A program made the translations under genes and the position numbers. Shown piece after piece: positions 52,624 through 61,143 of a DNA stretch of 64,000 bases. The stretch's first letter is position 1; the number at the start of each line of letters is the position of its first letter. Source of the stretch: Chaetoceros tenuissimus (taxonomy: Eukaryota > Bacillariophyta > Thalassiosirophyceae > Chaetocerotales > Chaetocerotaceae); NCBI GenBank assembly GCA_021927905.1, contig BLLK01000022.1:744001-808000 (forward strand), in the 5' to 3' direction. The notes beneath the pieces are model-generated. The model was not told where the DNA came from and searched no databases. It worked only from the letters and a program-made list of their open reading frames with translations.

Positions 52624-53054
52624 TCTCTAATTATTTTCGATTGGTTATGCGCAACTGCAAGAGAGAAGTGTAGAGGAAAGTTACTTTGGAGCTACTGTAA
52701 ATACTAGAACATTGTTGCATCTGTTGTGTTGTGCTTAGAGTTGCGAGTTGCGAGAAGAGATGAATGGCTCAGAAAAGAGGTTGCATTTAGTCCCATCTTG
52801 AAAAAATTGGTGATTCTCTGCTATTCTCTTCCTTTTCTCTTTCAGAATCTGAAGTCCATCTTCGAGTACGTACGTAGTTTTTACCTTCTCTCGGAGCCAG
52901 TCATCCATCATCAGAAGCAACGAAGATGATACGAAATGTTTTTGAAAAACAGAGACGATGATAGAAAAGAAGAATAAACAGTCAGTCAACAACACCACCA
53001 CAAGAAAAGCAACTTTAACAATAGTTGCAGTCAAGAACAGAGTTGTAGTAAAAA
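52624..53054. promoter_or_regulatory. Divergent promoter region with TACGTACGTA
   Basis: This lies between the small basic protein gene and the RbfA gene. It has GAGTACGTACGTAG at about 52864-52877, the second 10-bp TACGTACGTA palindrome in the window. No gene is supported. Confidence 0.45.
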
Positions 53055-53861
53055 ATGCATAAAGGACTAATTATACTGGTGGCTGCGTTTAGTTTTGTTG
53101 ACGGCTTCTCAACATTGCCTAATAATGCTCAGTTGTCAAAAATTTCTTCCAACACAGAACTTCGTATGGCGTACGGAAGATCATCCCCAATCTCTGCTCG
53201 TGATAGATCTAAACGTCAAGAAAGAGTGGGTCATGTTGTTCGAACAGAAGTAGCGTCTATCATTAGTCTTGGATATCAAATCAAAAACCCTCAGGGACAA
53301 ATCGATGATGATTTAAGAAGAAGAATCAATATAGTTAGTGCAGACGTCAGCCCTGATCTACGTCAGGCAAGGATTACAGTTAGCATAATGAGACCGTCAA
53401 GAAAAGCACAAGTCCCAGAAGAAGAAGAATTTGACGAGGATTTGGAAGAAGTTGACGAACCGAAGCAGGTATTTCCAGTCAGTAAAAATGGTGATGCTGT
53501 GATTGATAGGAGAAGAGCATACGCTTGGCTTGTAAAGAATACGAAACAAATTCGTCACGCTCTCTCACAGAGATTGAGCCATATGAAAACAATACCTAAT
53601 CTTACCTTTGTTCAAGCTGATGTTGGTGCAGCAGTGGATGTTATGAATTTGATTGAAAAAGTTTCGAATGGAGATTACAAGAGAGAGAACCTTGGTTCAT
53701 TTGGAGGAGAAGACGACAATCTTCCAGAGGGATTCTACCTTGAAAGTGAACTTGAAGGTGATGGCTGGATCGACGATGACTTTGATGATTTTGAAGATGA
53801 CGATTGGGAAGATGACGAAGAAGAGGAAGATGATGATGCACCTAAATCCAAAAGGAAGTAA
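53055..53861 (+). CDS. rbfA: Plastid ribosome-binding factor A (RbfA)
   Basis: A 268-residue single-exon protein. The RbfA core spans about residues 50-215. RSKRQERVGHVVRTEVASIIS is the first helix, DLRQARITVSIM the central strand, and KQIRHALSQRLSHMKTIPNLTFV the conserved helix followed by the strand. RbfA is a KH-like protein that binds the small subunit and assists 16S rRNA maturation. The N-terminus MHKGLIILVAAFSFVDG is a signal peptide followed by FSTLP, consistent with plastid import through the ER. Unusual are an acidic insertion inside the core (EEEEFDEDLEEVDE, ~128-142) and an acidic C-terminal tail (DDDFDDFEDDDWEDD) of about 30 residues. Confidence 0.9.
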   Translation: MHKGLIILVAAFSFVDGFSTLPNNAQLSKISSNTELRMAYGRSSPISARDRSKRQERVGHVVRTEVASIISLGYQIKNPQGQIDDDLRRRINIVSADVSPDLRQARITVSIMRPSRKAQVPEEEEFDEDLEEVDEPKQVFPVSKNGDAVIDRRRAYAWLVKNTKQIRHALSQRLSHMKTIPNLTFVQADVGAAVDVMNLIEKVSNGDYKRENLGSFGGEDDNLPEGFYLESELEGDGWIDDDFDDFEDDDWEDDEEEEDDDAPKSKRK

Positions 53862-53917
53862 AATTAATGCCTGTTCTATAAAAGTTGTTACCTTACAAAG
53901 CTCCTATCTCTGCCAGA

Positions 53918-54546
53918 TTAATTCATGATTGAAAGTAAAATAGGGTCAGGTTCTTTGCTTGCTATACTCAAGACAGGTTTAAAATTGTAGCATATCGTTA
54001 TCCTCTGATCATCTTGACAATCACCAGGACAAATACCGTAATCTGCAAGTGTTTTCAGCTCATCTATTAGCTCATTTTCTTGTCGAAACTCCCATTTACA
54101 CAATACAAGCTTGTCAACTTTACCATGTTTTTGTCGTAACATATTTTTTACGTTGCAAATCTTTGTCGATATGGGCAATGTAACTTCGAAATCTGTGAAA
54201 TTCCAATCTAACAACTGAGTAAGTATGCAGCAACATAAAAAGGGTTAGGTTTAGGGTTATGGCAGCATTAGTATGATCTAAAGTGAAATTTGATTTTTCT
54301 CACCTTCATGTTTAAAGTTACAGTATTTTCGGCATCCACTTTATTTCCATCCTCATCACCTCCAATGTCAAAGTCGGAATCGTTACTTTCTTGATGAGCA
54401 GGCCGAGACATAGCCTTCTGATAATTAACCGATTGTTACAAATAAAAAACTTTGATGTTCAGTTTCCAAAGAAAAGAACACAAAAAATAAAAGTCATTTA
54501 TAAATTATCATCGTACCTCTTGAGCTTCATGACAACCAACGTTCAT
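53918..54546 (-). CDS. Small three-exon protein, possibly ubiquitin-like
   Basis: I place exons at 54546-54517 (ATG AAC GTT...), 54417-54304 and 54214-53918, all joined in phase 0, giving 146 residues. Donors are GTACG and GTGAG; acceptors are ATCAG and CTCAG. The C-terminal 98 residues read as a compact beta-alpha fold. FEVTLPISTKICNVKNMLRQ looks like the first two strands and helix of a ubiquitin-like domain, followed by KLVLCKWEF and LKTLADYGI. I cannot name the family. The second intron contains a telomere-like stretch at 54241-54259. Confidence 0.55.
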
Positions 54547-55022
54547 TTTATCGAAAATGTTTTTTTATTTTCTCTAGTATTTGAAAAAGTTAATAAAAAA
54601 GACGTGAATGGTTCTTTTCTGTGAAAAAAATGAAATGTTTTGCCTTGTGACATGGGACTTTTGAAATCTGGTCCTTCCTCCTCTGCCGTAACTGATGCCT
54701 ACAATTATGCTCACTTGAACCTTTCCTTGTAAAGTATTTCTTCAATACTTTTCAAATGCTGCTACGAGTATCATTGACTGTCAGATAACCATCTCCTGCA
54801 GAACTTCCTTGGGCGTCATTGGAAGTTAAATCGAGCACGCAATGGAATGCTCATAACCTCATTCGTGACATTTTGAGATGACCGTTTGAAGACGTTTGAA
54901 CAAAAGCGGTTTCTTTTTTGAAGCAAAAATTGAAACGGAAAACAATACTTTCATAGTTGTAAGTTCACTACACTTAATTCTACAATCACATTCATAGACA
55001 CATTTGATCTAATAGGTCTACT
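54547..55022. other. Divergent intergenic region
   Basis: No gene is supported between the small three-exon gene (minus) and the EXS gene (plus). I see no TACGTA palindrome here, unlike most other divergent regions. Confidence 0.35.
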
Positions 55023-56813
55023 ATGAAATGGCATGAGTCTCCTTTGCGGAAGTTTGCTCTTCTTCATGTACCAATATTATGTTGCCTCTTTATATTAACC
55101 GACAATGCCAGTCGTCCAGAAGTGAGCCCGAGACATCACTTGGCTGTTTTCACTGCTCTATCAAGGCACCCACCTTCCATGCGAGTTTTTCGAGGTTTAT
55201 TTGTAGTGTGTTTGCTTGGATTTTGTTCATCGGCAATACTCCATGTCTTGGAAGTTACGTTTGGCAAAGAAATGGTGTACAAACTCTTTTTTTCTGTTCC
55301 ACATACAATAACGCAAAGCGATCACGATACAGATGGTTATGAACTTACAAATATTGACGATGAATTACAGACTAGCAGTCACTCACTTTCGGAAGAAGAT
55401 GAAGAATTGCCTCATGATGACAATGATGATGAAAATAGAAGTGAATTGAAAGAAGTTCCCTTACATGAATCAAGCCAAGGTGTTGAGAGAGACATTCAAT
55501 ATCTAAAGACTTCTCCATGGTTCATCGCATGTCACTTATCTTTGGATCTATTATTACAAATAATGGTGGCATTGTTTTTATTTACAATAAGTTCAAGCGC
55601 AGGAGGAAGGTATACCGATCAAATGACCAATTCAGAAAACGAATTTTTCTCAAAAATTGGAGAGATTGCTGCTCCGATTTTCCCTATTCTCTTGTTCTTT
55701 TATTGCGCGACTAAAATTTTCTTTCCTTGGAATCAACGCAGAAAATATTTCTTGATGATTGTATCGTACACTTTGAGTGCACCCATGTATGAAGTTAGTT
55801 TCAGGGATGGCTTCATTGGTGATATTTTTACATCAATGGTTCGTCCTATGCAAGATGTAGCTTTTACATCTTTTTACCTAATGAGCGGATTGCAAGGATG
55901 GTGGATCTATAGAGGAAATACAAGTGAAGAAAATATTCTTGCACCAGTCGAAAAGTCTTGGCTATTACATACAATAATATTGCCAGCATGTACCGTTTCT
56001 CCATTGTGGTGGCGTTTTTGTCAATGCCTACGACAATGCTTTGATGAAAAGAAAAGATGGCCTTATCTTGGAAATGCAGCAAAGTACTTTATTGGGGCAC
56101 AAGTAGCAATGTTTGGAGTTTTTGACCCTGAGAGTACAGGAAGCTTTTTCTGGATTATTGCATTTGTTGTTGCTACACTCTACCAATTATGGTGGGATAC
56201 ATTTATGGATTGGGAGCTCCTAGAATGGACTCCTTCCTTGAAACCGGTGACTTTGGTAGAAAAAATATGCGGTGGCAGTTTCCAGCTTAGGAAACGTAGA
56301 CTTTATAAAGCGAAAGGTCTCTATCTGTTCATATTTACAGTGAACTCAATCCTCCGCTTTGGATGGACAATGCTAGTCATGCCTACAAGATATTTGTCCT
56401 CTACTGGAGTACTTCTAGACACATTCTCAGCCGACTTTCCTACCATGATTGCTCCAGTCCTAGCTTGTGCAGAAGTAGTACGCAGATCATTATGGGGATT
56501 AATTCGTGTTGAATTAGAGGTGATTAAGATCAAAAGAAAGGAAAACATCACGATGGACTTCCGAAAACAAGGAAGTTTCGAAGAAAATAGAAGTGACATG
56601 GATATGGAAGCAATGAATGTCGAGAGTGCTTGGGGTGGAACAGTTGGCGATGTTTTCCCCATTGGGTCTAACATTGGTTCTCAAACAAATATTCTATTCC
56701 AAAAGGATATGTCCTCGGCAAACGAAGTTCAAGTATTATGGGAACTTTGTCTCTATGCAGCTATCTTCACGGCAATGGGGCTTCTTGCTGCTGTACATCG
56801 ACAAGTACTTTAA
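55023..56813 (+). CDS. EXS-domain membrane protein (ERD1/XPR1/SYG1 type), no SPX domain
   Basis: A single-exon 596-residue multi-pass membrane protein. The second half carries the EXS signature (PF03124): SFRDGFIGDIFTSMVRPMQD near residue 258, RFCQCLRQCFDEKKRWPYLGN near 325, and WDTFMDWELLEW near 395, then LRFGWTM. Hydrophobic segments lie near residues 10-25, 55-75, 170-195, 215-235 and through the EXS part. EXS proteins include the phosphate exporters XPR1/PHO1 and the Golgi protein ERD1. The inositol-phosphate-sensing SPX domain that precedes EXS in XPR1/PHO1 is absent; an acidic loop (~110-155) stands in that region. It is therefore closer in layout to ERD1. Localisation in the Golgi or plasma membrane is open. 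Confidence 0.88.
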   Translation: MKWHESPLRKFALLHVPILCCLFILTDNASRPEVSPRHHLAVFTALSRHPPSMRVFRGLFVVCLLGFCSSAILHVLEVTFGKEMVYKLFFSVPHTITQSDHDTDGYELTNIDDELQTSSHSLSEEDEELPHDDNDDENRSELKEVPLHESSQGVERDIQYLKTSPWFIACHLSLDLLLQIMVALFLFTISSSAGGRYTDQMTNSENEFFSKIGEIAAPIFPILLFFYCATKIFFPWNQRRKYFLMIVSYTLSAPMYEVSFRDGFIGDIFTSMVRPMQDVAFTSFYLMSGLQGWWIYRGNTSEENILAPVEKSWLLHTIILPACTVSPLWWRFCQCLRQCFDEKKRWPYLGNAAKYFIGAQVAMFGVFDPESTGSFFWIIAFVVATLYQLWWDTFMDWELLEWTPSLKPVTLVEKICGGSFQLRKRRLYKAKGLYLFIFTVNSILRFGWTMLVMPTRYLSSTGVLLDTFSADFPTMIAPVLACAEVVRRSLWGLIRVELEVIKIKRKENITMDFRKQGSFEENRSDMDMEAMNVESAWGGTVGDVFPIGSNIGSQTNILFQKDMSSANEVQVLWELCLYAAIFTAMGLLAAVHRQVL

Positions 56814-56959
56814 ACTAGAATCATTTTGACTTGATAATTGCATAAATGAAGTGTCTCGAAACGTTAATTTAAAACTTGTTCATATCTCACGAACCAAAAC
56901 CCCGTTATAATTTTCATTCTACGCATGTGCGTATTTCTTAAAACACTAAAAAATTGTGA

Positions 56960-58123
56960 CTACTCCTTCATTGAAGGTTTCACTTTCATACCTAGCATTT
57001 TCTTGATAGTTCTAATAACTCCCCCGATAAGTCTCAATGGGTACACGAAAATAAATTTCAGTGCAGTCTTGAAGACTGTTCTCGATGCATCGACACTGAT
57101 AATTCCTAGAGTTTTCGCAATAGATTGAACAAGTCCTAGACTCTTTTTCCGACTCTTGATTCCAAATAAAATTGCTTGTGATCGAGTCATGTTACGTTTT
57201 TCTCTCAATATATTCATGGCACTTCTTCTTCTGTTTGCCTTTTCCGAGAATAAAAGCTTTGCAATTGGAAGTAGAATCTTCAAAGGCAAAGGGCGCTTGC
57301 TCTCTGCTTCCTTTTTGGTCAAAGTGTCGGGAATACTTTCAACTTCAACTGCTTTCACTACTGTATCATTATCTTCCTCCTTATAAAATCCAATCTGTTT
57401 GAGGTGCATATCAAAATATCCAGCTCGGAAGTTTTCTAACTCAGTTGTATTCACTGCAATCTTGAACTTTGACATTGTCATACCAATTTGAAAAATTCCT
57501 CCAGTAACGTTGAGAGGCGGACCATCAACAATCAACCGAGGCCCTCTTACAAGCTGGAAGTCACTAAATAGAACCTTCACTCTAGCCCAAGTTTCACCAT
57601 CAGATTTTGCCTCATCAATAGCTGCCGCTAAATCAAATTGAGCCTGATAAACCATTTCACCACGACTTGAATCAGTTCTCACAGTCATCTTCCACATACG
57701 ACGATCTGCCTCATCATCACTGGCAAGGCGACAGTCAAGATACACGCCATCTTGACCAGTAGCGTCCAATGCTCCGTCTTTGAATGGCAATGTTCTCATT
57801 CCACAAAATCCTCCTCCATCAGTTCTGCAGGTTCCCGACCACGATGCATAGCATTCATTCGCCACGTCTTTCAAAGCACTGAGAGATATTCCTCCCATGA
57901 TTGAATCGTCGATACGCTCGAAGCTTGAAACTGACTTTTGCTTTGTAGATTCATCTGCAGAGGAAAAATCAAAGACTGGTGTCAACGTGGCTAGGAGTGC
58001 AGAAGAGGTAGTATGAAAGCTAGGCTTGACTACCTTGCTGCTAGTTGTCAAAGCAGGTATTGAGAATGCATCTGCAGTCACATTGACCAGTGCAATCAGT
58101 AGCACTACTCGGAACCCAATCAT
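56960..58123 (-). CDS. Plastid-targeted CIA30-domain protein
   Basis: I set the start at the ATG at 58123 (MIGFRVVLLIALVNVTADAF), since codons further upstream begin with a non-ATG. This gives 387 residues. The start is a signal peptide followed by ADAF-SIPAL, a good plastid-entry motif. Residues ~55-255 form a CIA30 domain (PF08547): FERIDDSIMGGISLSAL, then GGGFCGMRTLPF, YLDCRLASDDEADRRMWKM and a closing IFQIGMTMSKFK. The CIA30 fold was first found in a mitochondrial complex I assembly factor. Plastid relatives such as HCF173 work in photosystem mRNA translation. The C-terminal 120 residues are basic and include a helix (FKTALKFIFVYPLRLIGGV) that might contact membrane. A plastid assembly or RNA-related role is inferred. 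Confidence 0.87.
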   Translation of the reverse strand: MIGFRVVLLIALVNVTADAFSIPALTTSSKVVKPSFHTTSSALLATLTPVFDFSSADESTKQKSVSSFERIDDSIMGGISLSALKDVANECYASWSGTCRTDGGGFCGMRTLPFKDGALDATGQDGVYLDCRLASDDEADRRMWKMTVRTDSSRGEMVYQAQFDLAAAIDEAKSDGETWARVKVLFSDFQLVRGPRLIVDGPPLNVTGGIFQIGMTMSKFKIAVNTTELENFRAGYFDMHLKQIGFYKEEDNDTVVKAVEVESIPDTLTKKEAESKRPLPLKILLPIAKLLFSEKANRRRSAMNILREKRNMTRSQAILFGIKSRKKSLGLVQSIAKTLGIISVDASRTVFKTALKFIFVYPLRLIGGVIRTIKKMLGMKVKPSMKE

Positions 58124-58440
58124 CCTATTTCGTAACTTTTTAATGAAGGTGCACGTCCACTTCAAACACTACAACCTACAGCCTATCACCATCTCTGATG
58201 ATGAAGATCCGTTCTCTAGTCCCATCTTTCACTCACGTGGCAAAGCATACTGTGTCAGTACGAACGTACTGCTACATACGACCTCGGCAACAAACGAGAA
58301 GAACACATCACAAAACCAATCAGCTTCTAATCTCTACGTACCTCTATTCCACAATTGTATTTATTTGAGACTCCAGTCTATCGATACAATAAGAACATAA
58401 ATACCTAACTCCCTCTACATACATCACTATATAAATAAGA
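58124..58440. promoter_or_regulatory. Divergent promoter region
   Basis: This lies between two genes for plastid-targeted proteins. It contains CAGTACGAACGTACTG (an imperfect palindrome) at about 58256-58271 and TCTACGTACCTC at about 58334. These divergent genes might share control; this is inference. Confidence 0.45.
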
Positions 58441-58908
58441 ATGAAATTCTCCAGCTTCATCTCTCTTCTCGCCCTCCCAGCTGCTTCAGGATATGCATTT
58501 GTATCTTCCTCCAGCAGAAGCAACACCTTTGGATCTTCCTCCACAACCGTATCAAAAAGATCTTCATCAAATACACTAAAAATGGTCGATCAACAAGTAC
58601 TCATGGGAGCAGGTATTGCAGTTGCAGGAACATTAGCTGGAATTGGGCTTGTTGCATTCACAGAAACCCAAGGAGAACGTGCCAAGGCTAGAGGAGGAGG
58701 AATTTCTGACAACATGGCAACATCCATTGCTGGATCCCTGATGGAAGATGTAGAAGTTTCAAGTGTTTCCGATCTTGGTGGCCTGACTTCTCAGCTAGAA
58801 AATGCTTTGAAACAGAGTGGAGGTGTCGACGATAACAAAATGCAAGAGCTTGAGCTTACAGAGGAAGAGAAAAAGAAAATTGCTGAAGACCTCGACGATG
58901 GATGGTAA
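58441..58908 (+). CDS. Small plastid-targeted single-pass membrane protein
   Basis: A 155-residue single-exon protein. The signal peptide MKFSSFISLLALPAASG is followed by YAFVSS, an ASAF-like motif, then a Ser-rich transit region. A glycine/alanine-rich membrane helix (GAGIAVAGTLAGIGLVAFTE, ~56-75) follows, and a charged C-terminus ends EEEKKKIAEDLDDGW. It is probably a thylakoid or envelope protein of the plastid. I do not recognise the family. Confidence 0.75.
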   Translation: MKFSSFISLLALPAASGYAFVSSSSRSNTFGSSSTTVSKRSSSNTLKMVDQQVLMGAGIAVAGTLAGIGLVAFTETQGERAKARGGGISDNMATSIAGSLMEDVEVSSVSDLGGLTSQLENALKQSGGVDDNKMQELELTEEEKKKIAEDLDDGW

Positions 58909-59322
58909 ATATTATTTGGTGAAAGAAACAGCATGTACCATCTCGTTCAATGGGAATAATTCTGATGGGAAATTGCATCTCGACAATTTGAATCTGTAAA
59001 TGGATTGACTTGAGGAAGCTACAGCAACTCTAATTCGATTGACATCCTCCAAGGAAAACCTCAGATAACAAACAAATACAAGTATATCATAATAATACCG
59101 AAATAGAAAATAAAGCAAGTAATAATGAAAAATTAGAAAACGAGAGTTGCGACTACTGATCCTTGGACTTGCCTGCGAGTACTACTGCAGTATGATATTA
59201 TCGAGATATATACTTCAAAATTGTTTATATTTTTAAATTATACGTACATACTTCAGACATGAACATTGCATCTTTATTTTTTCATACAACTTCACACGCA
59301 AGATTCACACATACCGATCTCT
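58909..59322. other. Convergent 3' intergenic
   Basis: No gene is supported. It contains ATACGTACAT near 59241, a TACGTA occurrence that is not upstream of a start codon. Confidence 0.35.
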
Positions 59323-60681
59323 TTATGATTTTGAGATGATAATGTATCCACGTAGTTCACTCTTACAGCCGAGCTTGGCTGTAGTTGTTGCGTATTCTGC
59401 AGGAGATGTTGAAAGCCTTTCTTCTTGACTTAGCGCATCTTGAGCAGCAGGGAAGTTCCATTCACCGCAATCATCAGTCGTTGACATACCATCAAATAAT
59501 CGTTCAGATGGAACCCAAACAGACGGATATTTATACTTCGCAACCTCCAAAAGTAAGAATGCATCCATAGTATCAGAATAACTTCCTACTGGAGCCCAAT
59601 GACCAGATCCATTCTGTCCAATCTTTGAGCGATCATAATTTACAAGAACTCTACTGTTTGTATCCATTAGGGCATTCTTCAGATCAAACTTCATCTTTGC
59701 AACAGTCTGATGAGTATCATCAACGTTCTGTGCGGTTACAGTCCAACTAGAACCCTTGGTAGAATGCAAATGACATTTTAGAAGTGCTTCAACTTGTGAT
59801 AGACTTAAGCCAAATGGTGGCGTCAGAATTCCATCAATTCCTGGCCCTCCACCAGTATGAGATACCACTGTTTGTTGAGTACAAACATCGAAAACGTCCT
59901 CCTGAGTTGCGTATGGATATGGATTATATACTGGATCAGTTGGAATGTCTACTCCACTATCACTGTCTGTAGACTTGATGAAGCGGAGTGAATTTAATAT
60001 ACCTACGGCAGCAGCTACCCCACAATAAGCCTGATTAATTTGTGCATCTAGTCCACTGGAAATAAGGAAAAAATCATTTGAATATGCAGATATAGAACTG
60101 AGTCCAGGAGTGGAGTCAATGAGAAGTCCATATGCATCTGGTCGGTTGAGATAAACAAGTGGTCTAGCTTTTACTGTCGAAGAACTTGCCCCCAATGAAA
60201 AACTGAGCAAAGGACTATCTGCACCTTCTGTAATGGAATCCTTGAAGAAAAACTTATCCATAAATTCCAATGCTTTTTTACCTTTTTCCACAAGGTCTTG
60301 GTCCATACTCGGACGTGTGATGTCAGAAGTCTGCTCTACACTATTAGTCATTTTGAAAAGCCCCCTTTCTGATGCATAGTACCCAAACGAAAAACCTAAA
60401 CTAAAGCCAAACAAAAGAGTCGAAATTATAGTGTAAATGAGGAAAGGAGTTTTCTTCATAGTTTTTGTAACATCATCTCGTTCAGTTCCATTGCCCGTGA
60501 GAGCTGTGCGTTCATCTAGCGTATGAAGTGCATCGGATGACTTGAAACGGATCTCATTAGGCGTTTTGTTCCCACTTAGGTCATACTCAAATGCAGGCTC
60601 TTGATTAAAGTTTTCACTTGCATCCAAGGAAGCACCAGTTGTGGACTGATACGATGAAAAGTTGGTAAGGGTGCTGGCCAT
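59323..60681 (-). CDS. Membrane-anchored phytochelatin-synthase-like protein with Asp-to-Glu change
   Basis: A single-exon 452-residue protein. Residues ~175-395 match the phytochelatin synthase papain-like domain (PF05023). The nucleophile is Cys220 in NQAYCGVAAAVGILNS, the His is His361 in GSGHWAPVGSYSD, and the KYKYPSVWVP segment follows. Phytochelatin synthase joins glutathione units into metal-chelating peptides, using a Cys-His-Asp triad. In known enzymes the third residue lies in L-x-D-V-A-R/K-x-KYP. Here it is LLEVAKYKYP, with Glu379 in that place. A 23-residue hydrophobic segment (~79-101, ending FGYYAS) follows a polar N-terminus, suggesting a type II membrane protein with the catalytic domain in the lumen or outside. 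The C-terminal Cys-rich metal-sensing region of plant enzymes is missing. It may be a peptidase or conjugate hydrolase instead. Confidence 0.87.
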   Translation of the reverse strand: MASTLTNFSSYQSTTGASLDASENFNQEPAFEYDLSGNKTPNEIRFKSSDALHTLDERTALTGNGTERDDVTKTMKKTPFLIYTIISTLLFGFSLGFSFGYYASERGLFKMTNSVEQTSDITRPSMDQDLVEKGKKALEFMDKFFFKDSITEGADSPLLSFSLGASSSTVKARPLVYLNRPDAYGLLIDSTPGLSSISAYSNDFFLISSGLDAQINQAYCGVAAAVGILNSLRFIKSTDSDSGVDIPTDPVYNPYPYATQEDVFDVCTQQTVVSHTGGGPGIDGILTPPFGLSLSQVEALLKCHLHSTKGSSWTVTAQNVDDTHQTVAKMKFDLKNALMDTNSRVLVNYDRSKIGQNGSGHWAPVGSYSDTMDAFLLLEVAKYKYPSVWVPSERLFDGMSTTDDCGEWNFPAAQDALSQEERLSTSPAEYATTTAKLGCKSELRGYIIISKS

Positions 60682-61143
60682 TTTGTATTGATATCTGGGT
60701 CTTGCGGATAGCTAGCTTTCAGTAGATTTTCTCCTTGTAGGTTTTGTATGACAAGGTCTGGAGTCGATGGACAATACGATAATGGTTATGACATAATAAA
60801 CGCAATGCACTATGATGAATAATGATGAAAGAGTGTAGTTATTGTAGATGCAGGCAGCGAAATACCATACCACATATGTACGTACATGTAGTCCGCCTCC
60901 CAAAATGAAAATGAAAATTCTTTTTTTATAGGATACGTGCTATTTGACTCCTATAATGAGCAGTGCTTCCCGGGAATGATGAAATTGACACCATGTATAT
61001 GGATATCTAAATAACGTCCATAATTTTGAAAAAGATTGATGTTGGATGTTATGTTTTCTTTTCAAAACACAAGTCCACCGTAACATCATTCAGTAAATCT
61101 CCGTTACATCATTCAGTAAATACTTGACACAAGTCTTTACGTA
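60682..61143. promoter_or_regulatory. Divergent promoter region
   Basis: This lies between the phytochelatin-synthase-like gene (minus) and the large partial gene (plus). It contains GATAGCTAGCTTTC near 60708, CATATGTACGTACATG at about 60873-60888 and two direct copies of ACATCATTCAGTAAAT at about 61084 and 61106, close to the start of the plus-strand gene. No gene is supported. Confidence 0.45.

Noticed and set aside
58124-58165. Upstream extension of the CIA30 frame
   Set aside because: It begins at a non-ATG codon, and the shorter start gives a clean signal peptide and plastid motif.
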